Translations under genes and position numbers: made by a program | Part shown: positions 45,065-53,941 of the stretch, piece by piece | How positions within the stretch are numbered: the first letter of the stretch is position 1 | Layout of the letters: each line of letters starts with the position of its first letter | Source: an uncultured Kiritimatiellota bacterium | Lineage (GTDB): Bacteria; Verrucomicrobiota; Kiritimatiellia; RFP12; UBA1067 | Length of the DNA: 64,000 bases | Direction of reading: 5' to 3' | Assembly (NCBI GenBank): GCA_934635045.1 | Contig: CAKTZA010000001.1 | Span: 62,001-126,000 of the forward strand | The notes under the pieces: generated by a model | What the model was told of the DNA's origin: nothing | What the model saw: the letters and a program-made list of their open reading frames with translations, nothing else | Databases searched by the model: none

Positions 45065-45757
45065 ATGCCGAACCAGATTCTTGTCCTGCCGGCCTATGAG
45101 CCGAGCCCCCAATTGCCGCAGCTCATGCGCGCGCTTTCGGACGCCTTTGCCGCCGTTGTCGTCGTGGACGACGGGTCGCGGCGCACCGCCGACGTCTTCG
45201 CCGAGACCGCCGCCCTGCCAGGCGTCCGACTCCTCCGCCATGCGGCGAATCGCGGCAAGGGCGCCGCGCTCAAGACCGCGTTTGCCGACGTCCTCCGCGC
45301 CTTCCCGGACGCGGCAGGCGTCGTCACGGCCGACGCGGACGGCCAGCATCTGCCGGAGGACATCCGCCGCGTCGCCGCCGCGACGGACGCGCATCCGGAT
45401 CGCGTGACGCTCGGCGTGCGGTCGTTCGGCGGACGCGACGTGCCCTTCCGCAGCCGGCTCGGCAACCTCTGGACGTGCGGCGAATTCTTCCTGCTCACGG
45501 GCACGTGGATCCGCGACACGCAGACGGGGCTGCGCGGCATTCCGCGCGCGCTGCTGCCGCGCTTCGCCGCGCTCGCGGGCGACCGCTACGACTACGAGTC
45601 GCGCATGCTCGTCACGGCGACGAAGCTGCCACAACCGCCCGTGCAGATCCCGATCACGACCGTCTACGAAAGCGGCAACGCCACGAGCCACTACCGTCCG
45701 CTCGCCGACACGCTCAGCACACAGGCGGCGCTCGTCCGCGCGGCGCTCTTTGGATGA
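45065..45757 (+). CDS. GT2-family glycosyltransferase (DPM1-like)
   Basis: 230 residues from ATG at 45065 (MPNQILVLPAYEPSPQLPQL). GT-A fold motifs: VVVVDDGSRRTADVF, HAANRGKGAALKTAF and the metal-binding TADADGQHLPEDI (DxD). RDTQTGLRGIPRALL resembles dolichyl-phosphate mannose synthase relatives. No membrane anchor. Divergent from the ACP operon through one shared promoter, so it likely glycosylates the same lipid or a carrier for it. Upstream in-frame ATG at 45032 would overlap the promoter and is rejected. Confidence 0.8.
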   Translation: MPNQILVLPAYEPSPQLPQLMRALSDAFAAVVVVDDGSRRTADVFAETAALPGVRLLRHAANRGKGAALKTAFADVLRAFPDAAGVVTADADGQHLPEDIRRVAAATDAHPDRVTLGVRSFGGRDVPFRSRLGNLWTCGEFFLLTGTWIRDTQTGLRGIPRALLPRFAALAGDRYDYESRMLVTATKLPQPPVQIPITTVYESGNATSHYRPLADTLSTQAALVRAALFG

Positions 45758-45818
45758 GCAGAAAACCGCCTGCCGTGTTCGCCCAGCGCCGCGATTTAAA
45801 GTTTTCAAAAATACCCCC

Positions 45819-45848
45819 TTGCGCGTTTTCGCCAAATTATGTTATACT
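45819..45848 (+). promoter_or_regulatory. Promoter of the tRNA-Asp/tRNA-Gln unit
   Basis: TTGCGC (45819-45824), 18-bp spacer, TATACT (45843-45848), 22 nt before tRNA-Asp. Confidence 0.55.
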
Positions 45849-45870
45849 ACGCATCACTTTTCGGAGCAAC

Positions 45871-45947
45871 GGGGTTGTGGCGCAATTGGTTAGCGCACTG
45901 GACTGTCGATCCGGGGGTTGCGGGTTCGAGCCCCGTCGACCCCGCCA
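45871..45947 (+). tRNA. tRNA-Asp (anticodon GUC)
   Basis: Acceptor GGGGTTG/CGACCCC, anticodon loop CTGTCGA (GTC), T-arm GTTCGAGCC, discriminator G and encoded CCA. 77 nt. Confidence 0.97.
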
Positions 45948-45968
45948 ATCTTGAAAAGTAAGCGAGCT

Positions 45969-46042
45969 TGCCTCGTGGTGTAATGGTAGCACCGCAGATT
46001 CTGATTCTGCTTGTTGGGGTTCGAGTCCCTGCGAGGCAACCA
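45969..46042 (+). tRNA. tRNA-Gln (anticodon CUG)
   Basis: Acceptor TGCCTCG/CGAGGCA, anticodon stem GCAGA/TCTGC with loop TTCTGAT (CTG), T-arm GTTCGAGTC, discriminator A and encoded CCA. 74 nt. Cotranscribed with tRNA-Asp, 21 nt apart. Confidence 0.97.
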
Positions 46043-46061
46043 AGTTAAAGAAGGTGAAAGG

Positions 46062-46085
46062 AACTCGGCGTTGCCGAGTTTTTTT
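46062..46085 (+). terminator. Rho-independent terminator after the tRNA pair
   Basis: AACTCGGC-GTT-GCCGAGTT followed by a T run. 8-bp stem, 3-nt loop. It also lies 23 nt beyond the convergent mutY stop. Confidence 0.85.
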
Positions 46086-46107
46086 GTTTTGATGAGACAG
46101 GCTTTCT

Positions 46108-47067
46108 TCAGCGGTTTAGCAACCCTTCCTGGCGAAGCGTCTTGCGCGTCGCAGTCGTGAGCGGAACTTCGCGCGGATTCCGAAACTCGGCATCGCTCCG
46201 AAGAGCCTTCAGCGTCCGCTGCTCGAGCCGGAAATGCGAAAAGACCTGCGTGAGGTCGCCGACGGGTTCGACAATCGGCAGTTCCCACAGGCCCTTCAGC
46301 AGACCGCCCGCGCGATTCTGCACGAGGAGGACACGTCCCTCGGCATCCGTCACGAGAATGGCTGTCGTCCGCCGCACGGGCAGTTCCTTCTTGGCCGCCT
46401 TCACGGGAAACGTCGCTTGCGTACCGTGCCGCGACGCGCCGCAGACCGCCGCGAGCGGACAGTCCGGGCAGGCTGGATTCGTCGGCGTGCAGACGAGCGC
46501 GCCCAACTCCATCATCGCCTGGTTGAAGTCGCCGGGTACGGCCGCGCGGTCGATTTCGGACTGCAGCCGCGCCGCCAGCTTCTGCCGCGCGGGCAACTTC
46601 TTGAAGTCGTCCGCAAGTTCCCACACGCGCGCGAAGACGCGCGCAACGTTGCCGTCCACGACCGGCACACGTTCGCCGAGCAGGACGCTCGCGAGCGCCG
46701 CCGCCGTGTAGGGGCCGACGCCTGGCACCTTCGCCCACGCCGCCGCACTGTCCGGCCAGACGGCGCGGCCGGACACCGCAAACGACTTCGCCGCATTCAG
46801 GAGGTTGCGCGCGCGCGCGTAGTAGCCCAGCCCCTCCCACGCCTTCAGCACGTCGCTTTCGTCCGCCGCCGCCAGCGTCTCGACCGTCGGGAACTTCGCG
46901 AGGAACCGCTCGTAGTACGGCAAGACCGAGGCGTAGGTTGTCTGCTGCATCATGATCTCCGACAGCCAGCAGACATACGGCGTCGGGTTCTTGCGCCACG
47001 GCATCGGACGCTTCACCGCCGCAAACCACGTTTCCAGGGCCTTGGCAATCTCAATTCGCTTTTTCAT
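46108..47067 (-). CDS. mutY: A/G-specific adenine glycosylase MutY
   Basis: 319 residues. Start at 47067 (MKKRIEIAKALETWF). Helix-hairpin-helix VPGVGPYTAAALAS and catalytic Asp in VVDGNVARVFAR; the 4Fe-4S cluster ligands CTPTNPACPDCPLAAVC (C-x6-C-x2-C-x5-C) are complete. The C-terminal Nudix-like domain (ILVTDAEGRVLLVQNR, GLWELPIVEP, FSHFRLEQ) recognises 8-oxoG. It removes A mispaired with 8-oxoG. Its 5' end overlaps the end of an upstream pseudogene fragment. Confidence 0.95.
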   Translation of the reverse strand: MKKRIEIAKALETWFAAVKRPMPWRKNPTPYVCWLSEIMMQQTTYASVLPYYERFLAKFPTVETLAAADESDVLKAWEGLGYYARARNLLNAAKSFAVSGRAVWPDSAAAWAKVPGVGPYTAAALASVLLGERVPVVDGNVARVFARVWELADDFKKLPARQKLAARLQSEIDRAAVPGDFNQAMMELGALVCTPTNPACPDCPLAAVCGASRHGTQATFPVKAAKKELPVRRTTAILVTDAEGRVLLVQNRAGGLLKGLWELPIVEPVGDLTQVFSHFRLEQRTLKALRSDAEFRNPREVPLTTATRKTLRQEGLLNR

Positions 47068-47096
47068 CTTGTGCGCAAAAGGACAATTTGCGCGAT

Positions 47097-47102
47097 AGTA
47101 TA
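47097..47102 (-). promoter_or_regulatory. -10 box of mutY
   Basis: The minus strand reads ATGCTATACTATCG, about 29 nt before the mutY ATG, inside the 3' end of the upstream pseudogene frame. Confidence 0.45.
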
Positions 47103-48298
47103 GCATATCGCGAACGGAGCCACAAACCACCCGCCGCAGATAACGGCTTCGTCGCGACTTCGGTCGTCGCGGCAATCGCCGTCGGCAGACCCGTTTTCGC
47201 GTCCGTCGCCGCAATCCCGCCGAACGTGCCGCGCACGTAAACAAGCGCATAGCGTTCGCCGTCCCGCACCGTCGAGCCGTCCGCGTAGCGGTCTGGCCCC
47301 GGCGTCGAGAACGTGACGAGGAGATTCGACGCATCGCCAAAGCAAAGGCCCGCCGCCGCCGCGTTGAAGAGGGTCGCGACCGTGACGGGCTTGCCGTCAA
47401 TGTCCGCGAACGGGACTGCGAGAATCGTCAGCGCGTTCTTCGCGACCTGAACGACGCCAACCTTAACAATCTCCATCTCCTTCGTCTCCGTCGTCCCATC
47501 CTGCGCCATCTTCGCCCGCAATCGACACCGTGGCCTTGCCGGCGTTGGTATTCGTCAGCGTCTTGCCGTTCAGGTCGAGCGTTACCCTTTCTTCACGCCG
47601 AAGGTGCTTTCGCTATACGTTGTCGGGATGTAACCTTCCGCACAATACGCCTCGTCAATCGCCGTGGAGAACACGCCGCCGTAGCCCGCCTCGGACGTCA
47701 CCGCACTTTCGTTTTTCAGTGTGACCGTGTTCCCTGTCGTCGTGCCGTTCGTGAAGAGACCATGCATCTTGTCGCCCGTCGTCGTCAGCGGCGCGGTTGT
47801 CAGCGTGACCCCATCGAGCGTGAGGGACTTGTTCGAGCCGCAGACCGCTGCGCCATGCCAAGAGGTCTTGATCGTGCCGTTCAAGATTTCCAGCGTCTTG
47901 GTCTCTGTGTCACTCTCGTTCTCGCCAACCGCACCCATCACAATCGCCGGGTTCCTACCACCGTAGGACTTGATCGTATGCCCGTTCAGGTTCAGCTTTG
48001 CCGAAGCGAACGAGCCCGACGACGGCACTTTCACCGCGCCCTCGGAGTCCGTGCAGTACCAGTCGTTCAAGAGCGTGACCTCCAAGCCGTTCGCATGGGT
48101 GAACGCCGTCTCAGATTCACCGTAAATCCACTTTTACCCGTCCTCTTCAACGAGCAAGCCACCATCATTGTTGACCGCATCGCGAGGCGCAACCGTACGC
48201 GCACCCTTGTTGAGGACGACCTTGCCGCTCCGATTGTTGCTACCGACCTCGAAGGTCAAGTCGTCAGCAAGGACAAGGGTTAGCGTCTTTGTGCTTTT
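47103..48298 (-). pseudogene. Mosaic remnants of a secreted beta-helix surface protein
   Basis: Reading leftward from the poly-C tract: one frame gives KTLTLVLADDLTFEVGSNNR to LLVEEDG, a TAA stop, then continues in the same frame as NGLEVTLLNDWYCTDSEG and LNLNGHTIKSYGG to 47582. A second frame gives VTLDLNGKTLTNTNAGKATV. A third gives VVQVAKNALTILAVPFADID with CFGDASNLLVTF, ending near 47100. These are pieces of the repetitive surface proteins typical of this lineage, joined with a nonsense codon and two frame changes. No start codon with a signal peptide exists. Not functional as read. Confidence 0.65.
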
Positions 48299-48310
48299 CC
48301 CCCCCCCCCC
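48299..48310. repeat. 12-base poly-C tract at a gene junction
   Basis: A 12-C run (poly-G on the coding strand) lies close to the point where ATPase-like sequence changes to surface-protein-like sequence. See also 503-518. Confidence 0.9.
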
Positions 48311-49174
48311 AGAAACTGCACGAAACACGCACACATCAACGTCTTTGTTGCAGTTTACGTGCCAGTCACGCAATGTGCCGTCCGCCTCGACCGTCACGAA
48401 GTCCGCCTCCCGACCATACGGCGTGTAGACTTTCTCATGCGTCCGCCGCAGTTCCAGATACAGCTCGTTGAGCGCGACGCGCTCCGCCTCAAATGTCGGC
48501 GCCGCGCCAAACCGCCACGCCCGCAACGCGAGATCCGTGTAGAACAGGCGCACGCCGCACTTCGGGATGACGCGCTTCTCGAACACGTCGAAGACTTCCG
48601 ACGCCTCGACGAGATAGCACAGTTCCAGCGCCTTGCGGTAGGCGCGGATGGAATTCGCCGCAATCGCCCGTCCGCACACGCGCAGTTCCGCCGCGACCTC
48701 GCGCAGGGTCGTCCGGCTCGCCCAGATGGTCGGACAGGAACTCCGCCAACGCCTCCTTCGCCCGAATGTCCGGGTGGTTCACGCAACAGGCGACATCGCG
48801 CATGAAAATCTGGCACCAGATCCGCTCCAGTTCGCACGGCGAGCGCGACAGGTGCGGATCCGTCCACTGCCGGAACGCGCACACCCACGGGTACGGACGA
48901 AACGCCTCGTCGCCCGCGCCGACGGCGGTGGCCGTGGACGACGCGACCCAGACATTCCACGCCGGCAGCTCGTGCAGGCGACGCAACAGTTCGGCGTGTT
49001 CGCCGACGCGGCTGATCTCGTCGAGAAACAGGTAGCGCGGCATCGCGCACCCGTCTTGTTCGCGCCGCGCACGCCGACAATCGCCTTGATGCGCGCATCC
49101 TCCAGATGGGCCGCCGCCCAACTCTTCAGGTCACGCGCGGACGTCTCGTCCATCGTCTTCCCGTCGCCTGTCAT
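48311..49174 (-). pseudogene. Frameshifted DUF4143-type AAA ATPase
   Basis: The ATG at 49174 overlaps the stop of the upstream hydrolase gene (ATGA). Frame 1 encodes the N-terminus (KSWAAAHLEDARIKAIVGVR, degenerate P-loop VRGANKTG). Near 49045 it shifts to RYLFLDEISRVGEHAELLRR (Walker B). Near 48720 it shifts again to NSIRAYRKALELCYLVEASE and LFYTDLALRAWRFGA, the DUF4143 region, which ends at the poly-C tract. Two frameshifts and a missing C-terminus make it a pseudogene, related to the remnant at 27550. Confidence 0.7.
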
Positions 49175-51438
49175 CGGTTCGCCTTCGCGGCGGGCGCATC
49201 CAGGACACGACGGCAGGAAAGAACTTTCTCAAGGACATCGCGCGGCACGAAGAAGTAGTGGTTTGACGACTCGTAGCCGATGCGGCTGTCGGCGCGCACG
49301 AGCGGCCAGTACGCCTTGGCCCGATCCAGCTCAGTCCGCGCGAGACGGCGCATCTCCGCATCGTCGCCGGCGTCACGCGCCATCACGAAGCGCGCCTGGT
49401 CACGGCAGGCGGCGAAATGCATCTGCTCGGCCCTGAAGAGGTCAAGCTCGCGGTGATCGGCCACGCCCGCCAGCAGACGGCAGCCCTCGGCAAAGCCGTC
49501 CGCGACCTTTCCGATCAGCTCGGCGTACGTCGCGCGCGGATACTGCGCGCGCCAGCCGTCGAGGTCGTCATAGGGAATACCGACCATCGTCGCGGCGTAG
49601 CCCGTCTTCGTCGCGTAGAGCGGATTCGCCGGGCCCCACTGCTGTGGGCCGTCGTAAATCGTCTGGCAGGAGAACGGATAGTTCGCAAAGCCGTCCGAAA
49701 ACGCCTTCCACGCCGCCCGGACGCGCGACACGTTCGCCTCCCCGTAGAGCCGCGCCGCAAGGCGGTTCAGGACGCCCTCCTTGTCCGTCTCGCCCTTGCG
49801 GATTTCGCTGTACACGCTCAGGTTCGGCGAGGGGCAGCAGCCGAGCGACCACGAGAGCATGACGCCGTCCAGTCCCGCGTTCGCCAGATTCGCGGCATGC
49901 TGCGCGACAAGATCCATCGCCGGGATGTACGGAAACGAAGCGAGTTCCCACGAGTTCGCGGCCTGAACCTTCGCAACGGCGGGAATCCCCGCCTCCTGTG
50001 CGTAGCGCCAAAGCCGCAGGGCGTTCTCGCCCGGACCGACGATCGAGATCGAGTAGTCGTTCTCGACGGCATCAACGCCGCCGCGACGGATCTTCATCGC
50101 GTTCTCGCTCACCGCCATCAGCCGACAGTTGCGCGTCGGCAGCTGGCGGACGATCTCCCCCTCCTCGTCCTTCGGCCACTGCCAGTTCCAGATCAGCGCC
50201 TCGGCCGTCGGCTCGCCTTTCGCCATGCCCTCGACCATCGCGCGGTTGACCTCCGCGAGAATGTCGCCCGTCTTTCGGTCGCGGCAGCGCGGACACCCCG
50301 CCTTGCCGTGACGCGAGGCGCAGTTCGTGAGGTTTTCGCTCATCGTGATCGTGAAGATGCCGCCAAGGCCGGGAACTTGCGAGAAGACCTGCGTCAGCGA
50401 CTCGCGCAGCCAGCGCAGCACTTCGGGATGCGACGTGCAGAGCGCGAACTGATCGCCGGACTTCGTGCCCTTGAACGCCTGACGTTCGGGACAGGCCGCG
50501 AAGAACGCCTCCGGCAGCGCGCGCGGCTCGTTCATGTAGAGGAAGACGCGGATGCCGTACTTGCGGCAACGGGCGACAAGCGTGCGCAGGTTGGCGATTC
50601 GGTTCTCGCAGCCCGCGCCGAACTCGGGGTACTTCGGATCCTTCGCGAGCGTGCGGAGCACCGTATGCAGCCACACGGCGTTCACGCCGTCGGCGGCGAG
50701 CTTCTGCAGAAGCCCTTCGGGGAACGAGCCGACCGCCGGATCGGCAAGCGGGTCGCCGTAATCCGCAAAATACGAGAAGATGAGCCGGAAGCCAAACGGC
50801 GAATCGCCCGGCTGCGGCAGGCGAAACGCGGGATCCGCCGTCGCGATGTCGCGCACGAAGGCAAAGCGCGGCTCTTCCGGCGCGGACGGGTCAAGCCCCT
50901 CTTCCTTCAATGTGGCCGCGATCTTCAGGCGCGCGTCCCTGCCGCGTACCGCAGCGTCCGCGTTCCACGCCAGCCGTGCGCAGGCCGGCTTGACATTGCC
51001 GAGCTTGGTCCACAGGAAATCGTCCTCCATCAGCGCGAATCGCAGCTCCTCGCGCGTCTTGCCCAGAAGCGTCATCAGCTGGTCATAGGGCAGCAGATGC
51101 CAGTTGCGCCGCAGCACCGTGATGTAGCCTTTCGTCTTCCATTCGGGCAGCACGGCCGGGTCGGGCGCAAGCCCCATCTGCACGGCCATCGCCGTCAGGT
51201 CGTCCGCCGTCGCCCCGACGACCTCGGCCAGCTTCGCCTTCTCGACAAGCCCCCAGTTTCGCCAGACGAACGCGCTCATCCGATCGGGGAAGGGATCAGG
51301 CGCAAGGGCCGGCTTCGCCTCGGCGGCGTTCTCGCCCGGCAAGGGACAGACCTCCGCCCATGCCGTGGAGGCGGCTAAGGCAATCGCAAACAGCGGGCAG
51401 GAAACGACGAACGGACGCAGTGAATGGATTTCTCGCAT
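49171..51438 (-). CDS. Secreted glycoside-hydrolase-like protein
   Basis: 755 residues. Start taken at 51438 (MREIHSLRPFVVSCPLFAIA) because it gives a signal peptide and lies 9 nt after a TATCAT box; the upstream ATG at 51522 would precede that box. A TIM-barrel region (GVNAVWLHTVLRTLAKDPKY, YGIRVFLYMNEPRALP, GGIFTITMSENLTNCASRHG) with NCASRHGKAGCPRCRDRKTG resembles GH20-like/DUF4838-type carbohydrate proteins of planctomycetes and Lentisphaerae. The catalytic pair is not certain (E in MSENL is a candidate). Function inferred only at class level. Confidence 0.6.
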   Translation of the reverse strand: MREIHSLRPFVVSCPLFAIALAASTAWAEVCPLPGENAAEAKPALAPDPFPDRMSAFVWRNWGLVEKAKLAEVVGATADDLTAMAVQMGLAPDPAVLPEWKTKGYITVLRRNWHLLPYDQLMTLLGKTREELRFALMEDDFLWTKLGNVKPACARLAWNADAAVRGRDARLKIAATLKEEGLDPSAPEEPRFAFVRDIATADPAFRLPQPGDSPFGFRLIFSYFADYGDPLADPAVGSFPEGLLQKLAADGVNAVWLHTVLRTLAKDPKYPEFGAGCENRIANLRTLVARCRKYGIRVFLYMNEPRALPEAFFAACPERQAFKGTKSGDQFALCTSHPEVLRWLRESLTQVFSQVPGLGGIFTITMSENLTNCASRHGKAGCPRCRDRKTGDILAEVNRAMVEGMAKGEPTAEALIWNWQWPKDEEGEIVRQLPTRNCRLMAVSENAMKIRRGGVDAVENDYSISIVGPGENALRLWRYAQEAGIPAVAKVQAANSWELASFPYIPAMDLVAQHAANLANAGLDGVMLSWSLGCCPSPNLSVYSEIRKGETDKEGVLNRLAARLYGEANVSRVRAAWKAFSDGFANYPFSCQTIYDGPQQWGPANPLYATKTGYAATMVGIPYDDLDGWRAQYPRATYAELIGKVADGFAEGCRLLAGVADHRELDLFRAEQMHFAACRDQARFVMARDAGDDAEMRRLARTELDRAKAYWPLVRADSRIGYESSNHYFFVPRDVLEKVLSCRRVLDAPAAKANR

Positions 51439-51447
51439 AACGTCAAT

Positions 51448-51453
51448 ATGATA
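51448..51453 (-). promoter_or_regulatory. -10 box of the 51438 gene
   Basis: The minus strand reads TTGGTATCATATTGACGTT then ATG. 9 nt from TATCAT to the start; no SD. Confidence 0.4.
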
Positions 51454-51534
51454 CCAAAATCGCACCGAGCCCCGCAATGTGAAACTTTGCATTCTCGGAT
51501 GGGAAATCTGCACCTTGCCCACAAGACCGCCGCT

Positions 51535-53298
51535 TTAGGGCCCCTTCGTCTGCATGATCACGGCACAGCACGAGAGGTCAAGGCTCGTCGGCATCTGTCC
51601 GTTCTTCCCATAGGCGGTCAGCTCTTTCACGATCAGATCCCTCGCCGTGTCAAGCGGCCAGACGGCATCCTTTGCCCGCAAGTCAAATGTCCGATTGTTC
51701 AAGTCGACCTCGCTGAAGTTGACGGCGTTCAGGATGCGCGTGACGCAGTCCGTTACGTCAAATTCGTCATTTTCGCCCGCCGCATCTCCCCGCAGCACGA
51801 CAATCCACTTGTCTTGACGACGTTCGCACGAGACGCGCCAAGAATCCAAAGGCCGCAGACGCGAATAGCTCGTGATCGGAATCGTCTCCTTGCGCGGCAG
51901 CTGAAACCGTATCGACCTCCAAGTCAGAGAGGAGGTCCTGTCCGAGAGCGTCTCCTCGTCGAGGCCCAGCAGCAACGGCAACGAGGTGCATTCGGCCTTG
52001 CGTTCGCGGCTCCGTGCAGCAACCGTCTCGCTCAATCGGGCCATGAACGCCGGACGATGCCAGACCGTGGGCCTTAGGTCTTGACCGTCAACCAGGTAGT
52101 TCCAGGCCCCAACGATGATCTTGGCATCGGCTTTTGGAATCGGAACGTTCGGCTTGAGGGACAGCGCGTCCCCCTGCAACAGGCCGTTTCGCGCCAACGC
52201 CGCCTTGAGACGGGCCTCCTGGTTGCGAATCGGAACATCGATGACGTTCAGTGGCGTAACCGTAAACACGATTCCCGCCACGGCCATGAACACGAACAGC
52301 CCGTGGGGACGGCGATTCAGCGCCGCCAGAATGAGCGCAACAATCCCGAAGGAAAGCGTGACCATTCCGGCAAAGCGCGTCGCCGAAAGGCCATACGCCT
52401 GATAGCGGATGACGATGCCCACGACCTGCGCCGCAAGAACCGGCAGAAGCAACGCCCAGCCCCACCGCACGAACAGGCGAAAGAACGGACGCGACGAGTC
52501 TCGCAGCGCCAGCCAGAAGAACACGTAGGCGGCGATGGCCACCGAACCGAACCAGTTCAACGTGCCATTGGGCATCGAGCGCGTCCAGACGATCTTTCCA
52601 AGATAGAGGTACAGGATTCCCAACAAGATCAGAGACGCCGGAAGGAGCAGCCAGAAAAGAAACGCCACCGCCCGGTCGGACGCGCCATCGTCACGGCTCC
52701 GCCCCGGAAGAAGCGACAGGAACCCAATCGAAAAGACGAGAATCCACAAGGCCCCTGCAACATCGGCGTAAATCTTATCGTTCACGGCCATGACCAACTT
52801 GTCGAACGCCAGAATGCACAGCATCAGGCTCCCGATCAGAATCATGGCCGACCCGCTTGCTCCGAACGCATTGAGCGTCAGGCGCGAGACGAGCGTGCGT
52901 TCGTCCGCCACGCGGTACAGCACGGCCACGGACGCGGCGACAAGGGAAAAGCACGTCCCCCAATAGAGCATGCCCCAAAGCCGATAGCGCGGGAACCCTT
53001 CCACGTGCGTCAGCCAGAACCAGCAGCCGAGCGCTCCGACCACAAGCGTGACGAGCCCAACGAGAAGATGACGATACGGCCATGCGCGCCATTCACAGAG
53101 CAGCTGGACGAACACCCCGGACAGCGCACCCCAGAAAATGCCAAGCGACACATTCGCCAGCATCGCCTCGCTGATGACGCCGTGGTTCTCCAGCACAAAG
53201 AGCACTGCAACTGCAAGCGCACAAAGGTTAAAGATTCCGAACCGGCGGAAACCACGCCGAAACCGATCAAACGCCAACGCCAAAGACTTCCTGATCAT
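51535..53298 (-). CDS. DUF4153-type polytopic membrane protein
   Basis: 587 residues. Start at 53298 (MIRKSLALAFDRFRRGFRRF) with SD CAGGAG. About 12 membrane segments fill the first ~400 residues (e.g. FNLCALAVAVLFVLENHG; LILLGILYLYLGKIVWTR), with the NGTLNWFGSVAIAAYVFFW segment typical of DUF4153. The last ~190 residues are soluble, probably periplasmic (KIIVGAWNYLVDGQDLRPTV). Function unknown. It lies ~95 nt upstream of the secreted hydrolase, which has its own promoter. Confidence 0.75.
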   Translation of the reverse strand: MIRKSLALAFDRFRRGFRRFGIFNLCALAVAVLFVLENHGVISEAMLANVSLGIFWGALSGVFVQLLCEWRAWPYRHLLVGLVTLVVGALGCWFWLTHVEGFPRYRLWGMLYWGTCFSLVAASVAVLYRVADERTLVSRLTLNAFGASGSAMILIGSLMLCILAFDKLVMAVNDKIYADVAGALWILVFSIGFLSLLPGRSRDDGASDRAVAFLFWLLLPASLILLGILYLYLGKIVWTRSMPNGTLNWFGSVAIAAYVFFWLALRDSSRPFFRLFVRWGWALLLPVLAAQVVGIVIRYQAYGLSATRFAGMVTLSFGIVALILAALNRRPHGLFVFMAVAGIVFTVTPLNVIDVPIRNQEARLKAALARNGLLQGDALSLKPNVPIPKADAKIIVGAWNYLVDGQDLRPTVWHRPAFMARLSETVAARSRERKAECTSLPLLLGLDEETLSDRTSSLTWRSIRFQLPRKETIPITSYSRLRPLDSWRVSCERRQDKWIVVLRGDAAGENDEFDVTDCVTRILNAVNFSEVDLNNRTFDLRAKDAVWPLDTARDLIVKELTAYGKNGQMPTSLDLSCCAVIMQTKGP

Positions 53299-53328
53299 GT
53301 TTCTCCTGTTTTCATCTTTACTGGAAGC

Positions 53329-53334
53329 ATTGTA
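53329..53334 (-). promoter_or_regulatory. -10 box of the DUF4153 gene
   Basis: The minus strand reads ATGGTACAATGC, 30 nt before the ATG. The remaining gap 53335-53506 shows no gene. Confidence 0.45.
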
Positions 53335-53506
53335 CCATATTTCCCCTTTCGTCCGCAAGCCGCAGACGTTGGTTCTTCGCTCGCACCATCGCAAAACACG
53401 GGAGGATTCGCGCCAAAGGCAGGCGGCCAAAGGCGAAAACGTGTCGCAAGACCCCTGGAAAAAGCGGTCTTTGCCGACCGCCCGTCGCCCCTGCCCACTT
53501 ACTTTT

Positions 53507-53941
53507 TCAATCGACAGATTCCCTGATATCCATCGGATTGAATATCCGCAGCATCGGATAAAGCGTCTTGTAATCGCTCTCGTTGCGGGTGATGAGGCCG
53601 CCTTTCGCAAGCGCATATGCGCCAATCATCACATCGGCGATTGGCCGTTTGACGATTTCTCCGGCACGCTTTCGCAGGATGTGCTCATTCCACGCCCGAT
53701 GCGCCTGAAGGACGATGCTTCTGCTCCCCGAAAACTCGCAATCAACTCCCAACTCAAGGAGGAATTCATCTTGCAACTCTGCGTCGCCATTGAACGACGG
53801 CGACAGCTCCACGTATGTTAACGGCGAAATCAGAAGCCCCTCTTCGCGCTTCAAATCGAGAGCGGTCGCCGAAGCCTCCGCGAAGTCGCGGTCGCCGCGT
53901 GCCACATCAATAAAAACGCACGTATCAACGACCCAGTTCAA
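53507..53941 (-). CDS. PIN-domain toxin (VapC-like)
   Basis: 144 residues, full family length. N-terminal WVVDTCVFIDVARGD gives the first Asp, PLTYVELSPSF the conserved Glu, and KRPIADVMIGAYALAKGGLI the third and fourth acidic positions with TRNESDYKTLYP. All four metal ligands appear present, so it should be an active ribonuclease (VapC toxins cut tRNA or rRNA). The ATG overlaps the antitoxin stop by 4 nt. Confidence 0.85.
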   Translation of the reverse strand: MNWVVDTCVFIDVARGDRDFAEASATALDLKREEGLLISPLTYVELSPSFNGDAELQDEFLLELGVDCEFSGSRSIVLQAHRAWNEHILRKRAGEIVKRPIADVMIGAYALAKGGLITRNESDYKTLYPMLRIFNPMDIRESVD

